Source of the DNA: Clavelina lepadiformis
Lineage: Eukaryota; Chordata; Ascidiacea; Aplousobranchia; Clavelinidae
NCBI RefSeq assembly: GCF_947623445.1
Contig: NC_135243.1
Coordinates: 20,902,479-20,966,478, forward strand
Direction: 5' to 3'
DNA length: 64,000 nucleotides
Made by a program: the position numbers and the translations under genes. Of this stretch, positions 1 to 13,200 are shown piece by piece. The notes under the pieces are model-generated. The model saw only the letters and a list, made by a program, of their open reading frames with translations. It had not been told where the DNA came from and did not search any database. Position 1 is the first letter of the stretch, and every line of letters begins with the position of its first letter.

Positions 1-3000
1 TCTGCCGAAAGCTTACAGAATTTCCACGAAAAAGTGGAAACGGAAGGAATGTTGTGCATGAGAAGCAAAACAACGGAGTTGTTGGATTATGCTAACGAGT
101 AAGCTTAATTTAGGTACTTGCTACTGTCTCCCAATAACGTAGGCTTATATATTATTATTAGCCAACCATGATCTTTGTATCCATTTGTAAAATGTAGTGG
201 ACTAGTGGTGTTAAAATTTATATAATAATGCTAAAACTGCTGCTGATTTACATACAATTGCCGGACCAAGGCTAATTCTGTGACAAATTTATTACTTTTG
301 TACAATTTCAAACACTCAGTTTGCATTTCTTAAAAGTGTTTCTCAAATTTCTTGTCACATTTTCCAGAAACAGACAGAACGGTCGATTTAGCGATGTGTC
401 GTTAATCGTTGAAGATCAAACAATCCGCGCCAACAGAATGGTACTTTCATGTTATTGTCAATACTTTGACAGGATGTTTACCACTGAGGTAACGTTGTTG
501 TCCTGTTTTTCGTGATTTGCATCACATTTTATGTTCAGTGAATAAATTGCGAAATTCCAATTATTCAGTTGTCGTTAATTTTTTATTGTTAGCGCTTAGT
601 TACCGTTAATGATCGTTTTTATGACGACATGTTACTATAACGTTAGATCGGCATTGCTGAGTTTCAAGCAAATGTTTTGTTGCAAACTCTTGGTTTAATA
701 TAGGAAAGTGAACATAAACGAGATAAACTAAAGCTTTGAGCAGATGCGCGAAAAGTATCAAGATGATATCGTTTTAAACGGAATAACCAAAGAGTCAATG
801 GAACTTCTAATAGAGTTTATCTACACGGGAAGAATTGTCATCAAGAAAGAAAACGTCTGTAACTTGTTGTCGGCCTCGGACATGCTAGGTGTGCCAGGTC
901 GGACAGAAACGTTTCAAACTGCGGTCATTTAACATACAATACTGTATAGTTGAATATCATTTTTTCTCAGATAACAGTCAGTGCAACAGCTACTTCGTCC
1001 TCCAGTTGATTTTCTGTAGCTAAATGTTTTCATTTATGTTTGGTAATGTTCATATGTTCACGTTGAAATTGCGTATCACTTCAAACAACTATTACTTAGA
1101 TGTCAGGGAGAGTTGTCTTGAGTTTCTGGAATGTTCCATAAACTCCCAAACTGCCCTGTTTCTATTATCACTCGCCGATCTCTACAGAAGTGAAGATGTC
1201 AAACAAAGAGCTTTTGACTTCATTGAAGAGCATCTAGAAGAAATCATTCTATCTGATGAATTTAAGAAACTTGAAATGGATAAAATGTGTTTGTTTGTTA
1301 ACGAATATAAGGTATATAACAACCAGCAGTAGGCCTATAGTAGGCTATATAGTTTTACTTTTTCTACTTTTATTTTAAAAGAATATGATATCTTTTCACA
1401 CCAATGTGAATGATTATTATTTCCGGTACCTTTTCCAATTTTACCTCTGTTTCGAGTTACACAATTACTTTGCAACTAATTAACATAAAAAGTATAAAAA
1501 ATAATTTGTTTTTATATACAGTATATGATATAGTTGCAAGCTTACTTAATAATGACGTTTATGACTGCAGGCGTCCCAAATGACTACCTTCAAAGCATTT
1601 ACCTCGTGGATCAGAGAAGATTATTCAAATAGACGTGAACATTTTTCAACTCTTTTTTGTTCATTGGAGCTGAATAAGATGCCACGTGACTTTTTGGAAG
1701 ACGTAGTATCTTGTGAGGTAAGGGCTAGTAAATGTCAAAGGAAGAAACTGTCATCCTGACTTGACTTGACTTGTGACTTGTCGATTTGACTTGAATTTGT
1801 TTCCAATTAGTTTGATGTGTTTTGCAGGAGCTGGTGCAAGAACATTTCGAATGTGTCAAACTTCTGAGCAAAACGTTAGTAGAGAAATCAAAACGGGGCA
1901 GAAATCTTGGTACGTGCAAATGCAATGAAAATGTATCATTTTCGAACTGTGTAACACGTATTCCGCTTTCTAATGTCTGTTTTACTGTGTGTTTTTGACT
2001 GCTAAAATTTTTCTTGAAATGTCAATTCACAGGTTGCGAAGGTAAGATTATTGCGATTGGCGGTAGTAGAACCATGAAAGAAGTGAGGGAAGTTTTCAAT
2101 GATTTTTCAGGAGGAAACGCAAAATATCCGGTAAAATTATGCTTTACACGATGTTTAGGAATTTTTGAACTACTCCTGTGATGCCACACGCCTAATTTGT
2201 TTTCTGTCTAACCTAGTTTTGTACTTATTTTCACAACCGCTTTTGTCTTGTATGTTGTTGTCAACTTGGGCAGAGTTTACCGGACGGAAAATACGCTGCG
2301 TCCGCCGTATACGTACATCCGCGGCTGTTTGTAATTGGCGGAAGTAAAGAAGACGAAGATATTGCTGCTGCCAACAACGAGGTTCTTTTTATGGATTTTA
2401 GTAAGTCGGAGCTAAAATGGCATGAAGCCTCCCCAATGAAAGATCAGCGTCTAATGACTGCGACTGCCGTTTTGTACGGTAAGCGGTGAGCTAAAATTCT
2501 ACATGGATAAACATCATCGAAGATTTCTGGCTTTACGGTGTGTTTTTAAAAATGGCCGGTTTTTAGGCACCATTTTTACTGTTGGTGGCTTGGATGGCTT
2601 TGGAAACAGTTTATCTTCAGGCGAATGCTATTCCCTTGCATTTAATAAATGGGATGAAATCAAGCCTATGGAGGAACGTCGCAATGGCCACGCACTTGTA
2701 ACATGCAGAGGTTTGTTTATCAGTCTAATGTGCGCACATACTCGCTATCTACAAACTGCTTAGCTCAAAACTTCGATTGAGTCAGAGTACACCAGCTGGT
2801 TAGTACCAAATAGTTACTTCAAACTGCAACACCCAGTTTAGTATCAGTATCAATTTAAATATTTTACCAACTAGCATAATGTTTTCCTTGAGCTTCTAAA
2901 TCTAACCCTCGAAAAAGTAAATAAAATGCATATAGACTGCCCTTGCATTTAGATATAAAATTATATTGCAGGAAATATTCTGTGCAAAGTTTTTGTCCGG

Positions 3001-4468
3001 TTAATGTAAACTAAACGGAATGAAATTAAACTACAAACTAGATTTGATGTTCCCTTACTTTATTCGCTAATGTCACTTTAAAGCCTGTAAGCAAAAATGA
3101 AATTTTGCGCTCCTGTTAACGTTATATCTTAATCTACCTCCAGAGTTTATGATAACTTTTTTGTGACTTACTTTTAAACCAAGTCTTGTTTTCAAGCAAA
3201 TAAGCAACTAAAGCGTATTCGGGATTAGTATTACGACTATAGCCTACTGTTTTAGCTCGCAAAATTAATCACACTGTATATTAAACAATACCATCATGCC
3301 TTTAAACGTATAGGAGACTTGTACGCAATAGGAGGCTGCAATGACGGAACTTATCTCAATTCAGTTGAAAGACTCAGACCAAATAAAATGACTTGGGATG
3401 TAGTGAGCCCCATGGACACGCCAAGACGATGGCTGGCCGCTGTAGTAATGGAAGATAGATACATATACGCCATAGGTAAGCTTGACTGCATTAAGCATAT
3501 ACGTTTGACCACGTAGCCTACTTACGAATGCGTTGCAACAAGACTAAAATTTTCGTTATACTAATTAACTATAATATTATTAACACCACACTTTTAGTAA
3601 GCAAAATATAAAAATATCTTGTAAGAAACAGCGCTTTAAAATATCAAATGATGATGTTTTCTGTTCAATAAATTTACCCGTATGCTCTCGAACAGGTGGA
3701 TGCAGTGGGTCTGATAGAGAAACCAATCTCAAACGCGTGGAAAAATATGACGTTGACATTGGCAAATGGAGCAACGTCTGTCCCATGCTAACGGCACGAA
3801 GCGCACATACAGCCAATGTCCTTCACGGCAAGATTTATGTTGTTGGAGGGTAAGTTTTAAAACACGCTATCCCATGATGTTCAGCGCAATTTCCAACATA
3901 AAGCAATCGATCTAGTGTTAACCCCAGTACTAAATGATACTGTTATTCTTAGCTTTGTTAAACGTAAAATCATACTTCTGAAATTCAGGAATAAGGATAA
4001 GCACTTCGCAGAAATTTTTTTGTTGTATTGCTTTACCATAGTGCTTTTATATTACAGCAAAATGGGTTTGGTGACACTTAATCACGCGACACTTAATCAC
4101 TAATTAAACTAACTTAATAACTAATAATAACTTAATAACTAATCACACTAACACTTAATCACTAATCAATTTTGGGTCGCGTGATTAAATGTGGCGTGAT
4201 TAACTGTCCAAGTGATTATGTGTCGGTGATTAAGTGTCGCGTGATTAAATGTCGCGTGATTAAGTGTCGGTACACCAACAAAATGTACTTGCAAATACGT
4301 GAACTTTTTATCAAAGGTTCTTGAAAACAACTTGTGTTTTTTTGCAGGGTTGACGAAAATATCGAGGTTGCTACTGCAATCGATTGCTATGATCCTGCTG
4401 TTGACAAATGGACGACAGTTGGAGAAAGCAAAATAAAATTGTTCCACCACGCACTTGCTGTAGTATAA
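1..4468 (+). CDS. Kelch-like protein (BTB-BACK-kelch), 12 exons, 5' end possibly outside window
   Basis: Exons by splice sites and homology: <1-98, 368-488, 744-897, 1100-1311, 1571-1717, 1828-1909, 2033-2130, 2274-2478, 2567-2710, 3314-3475, 3696-3849, 4348-4468. They sum to 566 in-frame codons including a TAA stop. The reading frame is open from base 1; the first Met is at 49, so the start may lie upstream. The BTB domain runs about residues 35-130 (NGRFSDVSLIVEDQ, YFDRMF, ELLIEFIYTGRI), BACK about 125-250 (SLADLYRSEDVKQRAFDFI, FTSWIREDYSNRREHF), followed by six kelch blades with GG and W/Y-P-M-R motifs (YAIGGCNDG, CYDPAVDKW). Family knowledge: such proteins are usually substrate adaptors of cullin-3 ubiquitin ligases, BTB binding CUL3 and kelch binding substrate. 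The length (about 550-565 residues) is typical. No break was seen. The exact orthologue cannot be named from sequence alone. Confidence 0.9.
4065..4276. mobile_element. Mutator-like non-autonomous element (212 bp) in the last intron of the kelch-like gene
   Basis: The ends are inverted: GGTTTGGTGACACTTAATCA at the left and the complement of GGTGTACCGACACTTAATCA at the right. Both continue into arrays of short CGCGACACTTAATCA-like units. Flanking 9-mers AGCAAAATG (4056-4064) and AACAAAATG (4277-4285) match at 8 of 9 positions, which fits the 9-bp target duplication of Mutator-like elements. It shares both ends with the larger copy at 53937-54749. Confidence 0.8.
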
Positions 4469-7400
4469 CAGGCAGTGCATGACTGAAATCAGTGGAAATT
4501 GAGAACGAAACGTCATTCCTAAGTTCCTAACCCATCTAAAACATAATGAAAACGCACGGTTAGAGGTAGAATAAACTATAGTGCGATCACTGTGCTAAAT
4601 GTACAAGCCCCTTTGCTTAGATAGCCAACAACCATTGTCCTAAGTTTAGACTTCCCATATCATCCCAGTCATCATCCGAAAACAGGTTTGCAGACATTGA
4701 GTTTCTTTTTAAAATTTGGTTTTAAAATATGGCTTTTTAACGTTGTTGCATTTAAAACAGTGATTTTTTGCCGTTAAGAATAGTTATAAAGTTTAAATGC
4801 GAGATTGTATCTGTCATGCTATATTTGTAATTCGCCGCGGTTGAGTGCAGTATCAATGTTGTGATTCCATTATTTGTGAAATTGAGTGCTACCTTCATCG
4901 AAAAAAATTAATTTTTTGAGTGCAGTAGCTGAAGTTACTTCATATACCATGACCCAAGTTGAATATTTTTCTGGCAAATCTATTTATGCAACGCGCAAGT
5001 ATATTTTTGTTCTGGAAATACCAACGCTATGAATCACAATGAAATCGTGCTGATTTTTATGGTCGCAGATACCTTTTGATATAATTCCTGTTCATGATGC
5101 GGACAGTGAGCTTACTGACATTCCCGACTGTGTACAACAGCTGCTATTCGTTTGCTTCTTTTGACTTAAGTAATGCAGGAGGTCATGGATGTTGTGGCTG
5201 ATTTAAAGTAATTTCAATTTGTTGTAATTTCCAAGGTTGTTTATAGTGGATTGCCACTTTTATTTGCTTCTTTGTTGAATAACGCAAAGTTTTGTGAGCG
5301 GTTAATTATTCTTGTGCGATATTAACATCAGTTAGTAAACCTTCCGTTTTAGAGCCTTCCACCTACCAGCCTCCTGGCTAACACGCAGAACCATAATGCC
5401 CAGCACTTTGTATTGAGGACTCCGTAGAGTCAACTATTAGCCAATTCTTTAGGTAATTAACTATTAACTCATCGCAAGGTGGCCGTAGGTTACTGTCATA
5501 GAGCAGTAGAGAAAACACAAATAACCGTCACCCATTTCAAAACTGTCTTTTAATTCAAGAAAGAAGTGTAGGGTATCGTACAGTCATTTTTGCCAGTGTA
5601 AGCTAATATATTGCTAGTAACCTTGTTTAAAAAAATTCTTTGCATATGAATGGATTTTAACCGCCAATTTCTAAGATACGTATGCGTTAAACTTAAACAT
5701 AGATTGACCTAGTACCATGGCCTAAACTAAACCTTCTTCTTTGGTCGCATAAACCAGGAACTTGGTTGCTTGCACTTAAAACCTGTTTTATGATGTCTCG
5801 AACGGTTAATTATGACGTCATCATCGGTTCTTTAGTTTTTCGCAAACAAGAATCTTAACTCGATTACAAGATGATAGGCTGACCGTTTGGAAAAATTACT
5901 ACAAGTACAATATCTTATAATTGCAAAAGATTGAAGAAATTTCTAATAGCCCAAATGCAATTAGAAATGCATGTGCAGTGAGTTTTACGAAAAGTTGGCG
6001 TAACATGTGTTGACAAAGCTGTTTTCGGCTGCTTTGTTTTTATTATTATTTTGGCGTAGAGATGAGCAACACATTACCGTAAAGTTTTCTAGTTTCTGCT
6101 TTGGAACACAAACATTGATTAACATTTATATATACTTTGTAATCCTATGAGCGCCAAATAGATCAGCTACTGTCTGACAATCTGTTTATTTAAATCATCT
6201 CTGCTGCCCACTAAGTTTCATTTATGACCGAAAGACTTGTGGCAGTGGCGCTTGTGTTGCAATTTGAAAAGGATAAAGAATAAATGAACATTAAAAAATT
6301 GCTTTGGGCAAAAATGCCGCAGAGTACATTAATATGCTTATCCAAAGCAAAAGACCACACCTGTTTTGAAATTCATAAGAAAAAATGCCTTCATTAAACA
6401 TAAAACCATAAAAGAGTTCTTTCCGCGTATTTCACCGAAATAGTTTTCTGTGCATATTAATTGGTACCACTAAAGAATATGAAAAAATTGCTTAGGGCAA
6501 AAATGCCTCAAGCTACATTAATCTGTTTACCCGAAACACACAGGCCAGGTCTTATTTGATCCTCTTTCTCGAGAATTCAGAAGAAAAAAGTCGCTGCTGG
6601 ATTAACGCCGGAAATGGTGTTTTTATCGTATTTCTGGGAAATCTTTATTAGTGCATTAATGCATAGTTTACAGCACGTTACGTTCTGCAGTAAACATAAT
6701 AGCCTGATAAGAAACGTATTTGAAATTACCTACATTTTTGTGGTATTTTAAACTAGCTTGGTTTGAATAATGAATAATAAACCTAAATCGAAGGATACTC
6801 GTTGCATAAGAGTGAGACTAAATACATAGTAACATACTATATATTAAGGGTAATGATTTCATCGCGACTATATTAGTACAAATAAGTGGATTTAGGTATG
6901 ACGTTTAACTTTCAGTTAGAACTGCAAACAAGAAATGCACAGTTTCATCCGCTATTTGTGTTTTTCTGCGTGTTTTATGTAAAATGAATTTTGTGGTCAC
7001 GTGATGGCTTGATCTTCTCCAGCAGACTATTTATAGTATTGGTCTCATTCTTGGGCAGCAACCAGATGTTGCGTTATTCGATAGTGGTTGATTTAATATC
7101 TTCTGCATACAGAGAACAATTGGTTGGTTTGTCTTTACGCTTCGCAAAATACTTTAATTGAACCAAAATTAAAAAATACTTCCCAACACAATAGTTTTCA
7201 GGAAATAGCTATAGCTAGAAGAAAGCCATAGCTTTTACTTTGGGTTTAAAATACTAACTGGTTAGACAATTGGCGCCAATCTTCAGTATGACCGGCTAAA
7301 CTACAGTACGGGTGGGTCAAAGTTTTTGTTGGTAACTTTTAATTTTAAGTTTAATAAGTTGCTATTTTTATTTTCCAGAGACATACAAATGTAGGCCAAC

Positions 7401-10224
7401 TTGCTTATTTCCAGTTGTTCTACACTTAGCATTCTATAACTTAAATTTCCAAGGACATTTAGTAAATGACCGATCAAAGTTAAATTAGGCTTGGTCAAAC
7501 AATTCATATTGTAGAATATTTTACTTCTCTTTAGAAAAGCTACAATTTAATCGTTATATTCTAAAAGCGCAAAACCCCAAACATTTATGACTTTGCAGGT
7601 TTACAAACTTTTTTCACTGCACAAACATGCTTCAACAATGTTTCATTAAATCAGCATTGCAATATTTTTTTCTGTAAGAAATTTAAGTAGTTGACAAAAA
7701 TTTTAATTACACAAATCCTTTATAAAAGTCTATACAACTCGCCCACAACGACATTGCGTAAAATAGCATAATAGCATATTGCTTATATCAGCACAATTTC
7801 TTTGGTAATAAAATTACTCACTTATCCCCTAATGTGGCTAGAAAGTAGAAACCAACGCAATATGGCATGTCCGAAATCTTGTACAGCATATGGGAAATGT
7901 ATGAAAGACTAAAGAAATAAAAAAAAACTACATACGAAAAGTTCAATCAATGCGTAACGCAGCGCGTGTAGTCTAAAGTCTAATATGTCTAACTTAAATG
8001 CAGTGTTAATTTACTATCTAAGCTCTAATCTAAACACTTATTTAAAAGAAAGTACATTCTTTAGGGGTCGTTTCAAGGGTCATCTTTAAGAAGACGGTTT
8101 TAAGCGGGTAACAATGTGTTTGTGACCATGTCGCAGCCAAAACGTCATGATAAAAAGAAATGTTCCGGGTTACTGCGCATGTGACGACGATGTGGGTTAG
8201 TTTGTTATGCTCTTGGCGATAACTGGTTGTAGCGCCAAGTTAAGGTTTAAATTTACTTAGGGTTGCAAATTTTGTTTTTTCGAGTATTTGTCTTAAAATT
8301 TTAAGCTTAAAACTTGTAAAGTTTAGGTGGTTCTTTAGAAATTTTAGTGCAATGATTTTGTCCAAACTAAGTATATAAGCAGTCCTTGCCTTGATCTCGT
8401 TGCAAGCCAAAACTTCAGGAGGTTGATGACGTAACTTTGCGGTAAAAGCTTCTCCGTTTAATGTACTTTGTTTTGAAAAGCCTATTTTTCTAAATTGAGT
8501 CATTATCCTTTTAGCTTATGTATACATTATAAGATATCTTTAGTTGATTCAGGCTTTGTTGGCATTGGCAACGCAAAAAACTTTAAGATTAGGGTTCAGT
8601 TTGGTTCAAAGCGAAGTTCACTGTAACGGTAAAGGCTTAGCGAAATAGCCTAGTTACAGTACTAAGCCATACCACTTTCAAGAACAATCCTGCTTTGTAA
8701 ATAACTAAGAATACTGGTTGTTTAGACGCTAATTTATAATAGACCTTAAAAACGGACGTCTTTCATCTTTCTATGCAACACGACCCTAGGCTATTCTTAG
8801 CATAGGCTACTACGCAGAAGACATAAATTTTGTACTTTCGTAATGCGCGGTTGACCAATTTTTATTATCAGTTTCGGAACAAAATTGCGCGAATACGACT
8901 TATTCCGATATATTTTCATGTAGTCTAACTTTTTTTCTGTATTTCCTTAAGTTCCAGTTGAATAGCATCAGAAAAACTAAACAGAAGTACAAAACCACGG
9001 CGGTACAACGGGCACATGCGGTATGCGCGACTGAGATTTCAGCCTGTTTTGCGGGATCAAGCACTTTGTGCTGGAAATGTATTTCCCAATATCGACAAAA
9101 AATGCAGTCTGGAATTATTTTCCAGTCTGAGCCGGGCACACCAGTCACCAGCCGACCGTTTTGCACATTGGCACACCAGGGATACTATCTCTGCACACCT
9201 GATATTTTTTAAAATTCCAAAAAATGTATACTTGGGCAAGAACGTTCTATTATTCTATCTAACGTTTATTTGTTTCCAAATGTAATGATGTTTGATGTAG
9301 TGTAGTGATGGAGTGTACAGATGTAGATGCAAATTATCTGGAAGCCCGACCGGAAAGTATAGCTGTTTTCGACGAGAGATTGTACATGTAAAGATACAAA
9401 TTTTGGTGTGATGGCAAGCACTGAAGCCTCAATTCTTTATTTATTATAAATTGGCATTCAAACATTCAGTTTTTCTTTGATTGTCATAAATGGGCGTGAT
9501 AAGAAAAATGTTTGGCATGTAGGTGCCACACTTTTCATTATGGTCTGGGATTTCACATTGAATTATTACATTGAATGAATTCTGCAAAATGAAAGAATAA
9601 TTTTTTGGCTACCGTTATAAGCCAGAGTGCATACTGGGTGGCAGATGTAAATTTCGTACTTCTGTTTTGCTGTTGTTGACCAATTTACTTTTTAGTTTTG
9701 GAAAAAAATTGTGGGTTACGACTTAATCTACTTCTGATATGTTTTTATGTAGGCTAAATTTTTTCTGTATTTGCTCAAGTTTCTGTTGAGTAGCATCAGA
9801 GAAAACAAACCAGAAGTACAAAAATGATACATATGGTGTTGTACGATATTGCTATTTCCTATCGCCCCATTGATGGATGAAGGAAAAAGAAATTTTATTA
9901 TGTTTTTCTTTCATTTCACTTTTTTCATCTATACACTCATTATCCTAATTTAAAAAATTCCAAGATCTCTGAAATACTTCTGTGAAATTAATAGTACCTA
10001 ATTTGTTTTATCTTAGATTTCAGAACTCATCTTAACTAAAAACTGTTCATGTCAGCTTAGTTTAAAGTACAAGTAAAAGTGTATATAAAGTCATTTTTGA
10101 ACAAAAGTTGTAACATAGACTATAAAGTAGCAAACCAAGGTCCAGGTTTCTATGTTATGGCACTCTGAGTTGATAGTTGAGAATTGTACAATTACTTGAT
10201 CATCATTTAGTAGAGATAAGCAAT
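4469..10224. other. Intergenic stretch without a supported gene
   Basis: No run of splice-consistent exons or recognisable domain was found between the kelch-like gene and the TIR-kelch gene. Open frames are short and unlike any family I recognise. The stretch holds the direct repeat at 8818-9822 and otherwise ordinary AT-rich sequence. Two similar passages near 6300 and 6485 (TTGCTTNGGGCAAAAATGCC) suggest a small local duplication. Confidence 0.5.
8818..9822. repeat. Direct repeat pair flanking a GC-richer insert
   Basis: About 170 bp at 8818-8990 recurs at about 9648-9822 in the same orientation; shared landmarks are TTGACCAATTT, CTGTATTT, AGTTGAATAGCATCAG and its variant, and AGAAGTAC. 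The intervening 9000-9220 is richer in G and C than its surroundings and is open on both strands, but no protein family was recognised. It may be a duplicated element fragment with another sequence inserted. Confidence 0.55.
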
Positions 10225-13200
10225 ATGGCTTTACAAAACGTAAGTCGGAATAATGAGACTTTTAGGATTTAATGTTGGTTATGGTAAACTCATATCAATA
10301 CAATCTGAAAAAAGTTAAATTTTAATTTACAATAGTATCCGCTTAAAATGACCAGCGCCTTTTGGGACCATTTTGGTATGGTCCCAAATTTTGCCATATA
10401 AATTATTTTTGTTTACCATGACCAGTCTTCTGATATTATGACCACTTTTTCTATCTTTTTCGTGCCAGTTACACAACTTGACAGTATTTTCAATTCAACT
10501 ACTGACGTTCACTTTTAATCTTGCTGCCTAACACAAATGAAAGAAATGATGAATGTGATATTTTTTGTCCATTTGTGCCTAACTGTAACCATCCTGGCAT
10601 GGTTGAAGGGCACTATAACAATTTCAGTTATTGTGACCATTCGGATATTACGACGAAAACTGTCTGGTTCCAAAGTGGTCATAATAAGCGCAGTTTACTG
10701 TATTAAATATGTCATAAAAGTGGTTAACATAAATTTATGACTCCAGTAATCTATGAAGACTAAACATATGATCTTCAGGCGGTTTGCTCTTTCTGCCTCT
10801 AATATTAAAACTGCTGTACATGTGGCATTATGAATTGCAATATGTAGTGTTTGGCATCTACACTGCAATGTTTCCATGACTATTACTATCATAAGCATTT
10901 ACGTAATTCAACCAATCAAGTCTCTTGTTTAATTTTCAAAGCTTAACATTGCAATTTAAGAAACTGCCTTTTGGAAATATATATACAAAGCTAGTATTAT
11001 TTTTATGAATGTAGCCTTGACTAAGACTGCATAGAATCAAATATTTCTTTAACATGCCATATAACACCAATATGAGTTATCACACAACAGCAAAAAGTTG
11101 TTGTTAAACTAAATTCTTTTCTTTGTAGAATTCAAATCAAGACAAGCATATCATGATCAGTTACAACTGGAAAGATTCTAAAGAGTTGGCTGATAAAGTG
11201 AGCGGCTGTGACAGACTTTTTTCTTTAGTTTAAAATAATTTTTTAAGTTTTCTTGATTTAGATAAATGATCGTTTATGTGATGCCGGGTATAATGTGTGG
11301 ATGGACAAGGGTCAAATGAAAGGAGATATTTATGAAAAGATGGCGCAAGGTGTCAGAAATTCTCATGTTCTACTCATGTTTATGTCGTCTAATTACGAAA
11401 AAAGCCAACACTGTAAGAGAGAGGCCTCATTAGCTGCAGACATGGACATAACGGTTATTCCGATTCGCGTCCAACATGGTTATGAACCTGGAGACAGACT
11501 GCGTGAGTATGAAATTAATAAAACCCCTGGCGTCTTGAACATGGCGTTATCATGCTTAATACTAGTGCTAACTTGGGCAATAAAATTGTCTTTGTTTTTC
11601 CACATCTTAGGTTTGCTGACAGCTGGCCAGTATTATCATGATTTCAGCAAAGGATCATTTATTGATAACTATAATGAACTTCATGATGCAATCAGTAAGT
11701 TACATGCCTAAGCTGGTTACAATCCAAATGTTTTCGATGGTTTTACTAAATTTTCATAATTTTAAAATTTCCTGCAATATTTGGAAGATACGTCTGTGGA
11801 TCTTGGGCTTTGCTGATTTTTCCCGCTCATTCTTTGCTTGTGCAGTTTTTATTTTATCACCTTATTATAGTTATTATTTTGTTACTTGTTCCCCTAAACG
11901 CAATGACAAAAAATAAACAGCATTTATACAAAAAAATAAATGGCAGTACAACAAAGTACAGGTAGTTAGTATTGTTAACATCAGTGTCATCAGTATCATT
12001 ATATCAGTATTGTTAACATCAGTGACTTCCTCTGTTTAGAAGCCATGGATGGTATAGAAGTGACTAGAAAAGCAAAAACATCAATTCCAGCACAAATAGT
12101 TAAAGTTCCTGAGAATTTTGAACTTCTTCAATTCTCACAATTGAGTATTCCAAGTACGTCTAATAAACGGCAGAGATTTCAACAATTGAGCATTCCAAAA
12201 GCTTTGCCACAACCAGGTTTGTCGAAGAGCTTAGCGTTGTTTTGTTTATTTGTCTTAAACTATGCAGTTTTCAAGACAACTTGCGTATTGGTGTAACTGA
12301 TTATGTAATTGCTCTCACAAAATTTTAGTTTTGCTTGGTGGTCCCGACTGACATTGTGCTTATATGACAGGGAAGTGTTATTGCCCCCATTTCACAGAAT
12401 GCATTTTTCCAGCTAGATTTATCATGCAAGTTAAACACTTTTAACTCTCAGCTTTTCTCGTTTGCATACGTTACAAAACTTGATTAAAACTTCTAGATTA
12501 ATTTGGCTTTAAGAAATACACCTTTAAAATTTTAGCATTTTCATTTTAAAATTGAGCCTTTTATGTCTGTAGCATTCACAGAGCTATTATGGGAAAACGT
12601 TAAGAATTGATTGGTTTTTATTTTTCTGTGGCAAAATCTTATTGCTTATTGTGTTTCCAGCTGAATAATTTTCTTTAAATCAGTTGTGCCAGAAGGGTAA
12701 ACTAGTTCGCTGTAAATTGTCACCAAAATATGTTTTGTCCTAGTTGCGCTGATGTGCAGTAATTCACTTACAGACACGATGAATATAAATGGGCTTAATT
12801 TTTTCAGCCTGTTTTCGGCATTCTAACCTACTTGTTTTACGTGCAAAATTAATGGAATTTCGTTATGGTTTATCTATCAATTTTCTTTGATTGTGATTTG
12901 AACAGGTACGGATCACTTACTATAATCAAAAACATGAAGGTTAGATTGAAGTAGCTCCCATTTTATTGCATTTGCATATGATCTTGTAACTCAAATGGTT
13001 TTTAGGAAGGTTTTCTTATTACAATTGTCAAAAGCCTTCCACATACCCCCCACGCCACCCCTCATTTACCCCTTTCGTGAGGAGTTATGTGATAGCTACA
13101 CTGACATTCACTCGAAGTTTATGTAAATATTTAATCTGTGATATTCTACTTATCTAAATTAACGTTACAGGTAACGTGCCAAGGATACACAGCATAGGAG

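Noticed and set aside
1755-1800. Tandem GACTTGACTT-like run
   Set aside because: A short simple repeat in an intron with no sign of function.
8900-9285. Four overlapping open frames on both strands
   Set aside because: Overlap on both strands reflects composition; no splice partners and no family resemblance.
10521-10898. Open frames on both strands near 10.5-10.9 kb
   Set aside because: They lie in intron 1 of the TIR-kelch gene, largely within the pogo-like element, and show no domain.
11129-11694. TIR domain as a bacterial transfer or contaminant
   Set aside because: It is split by introns with standard splice sites and joins in phase to kelch exons shared with a neighbouring animal gene.
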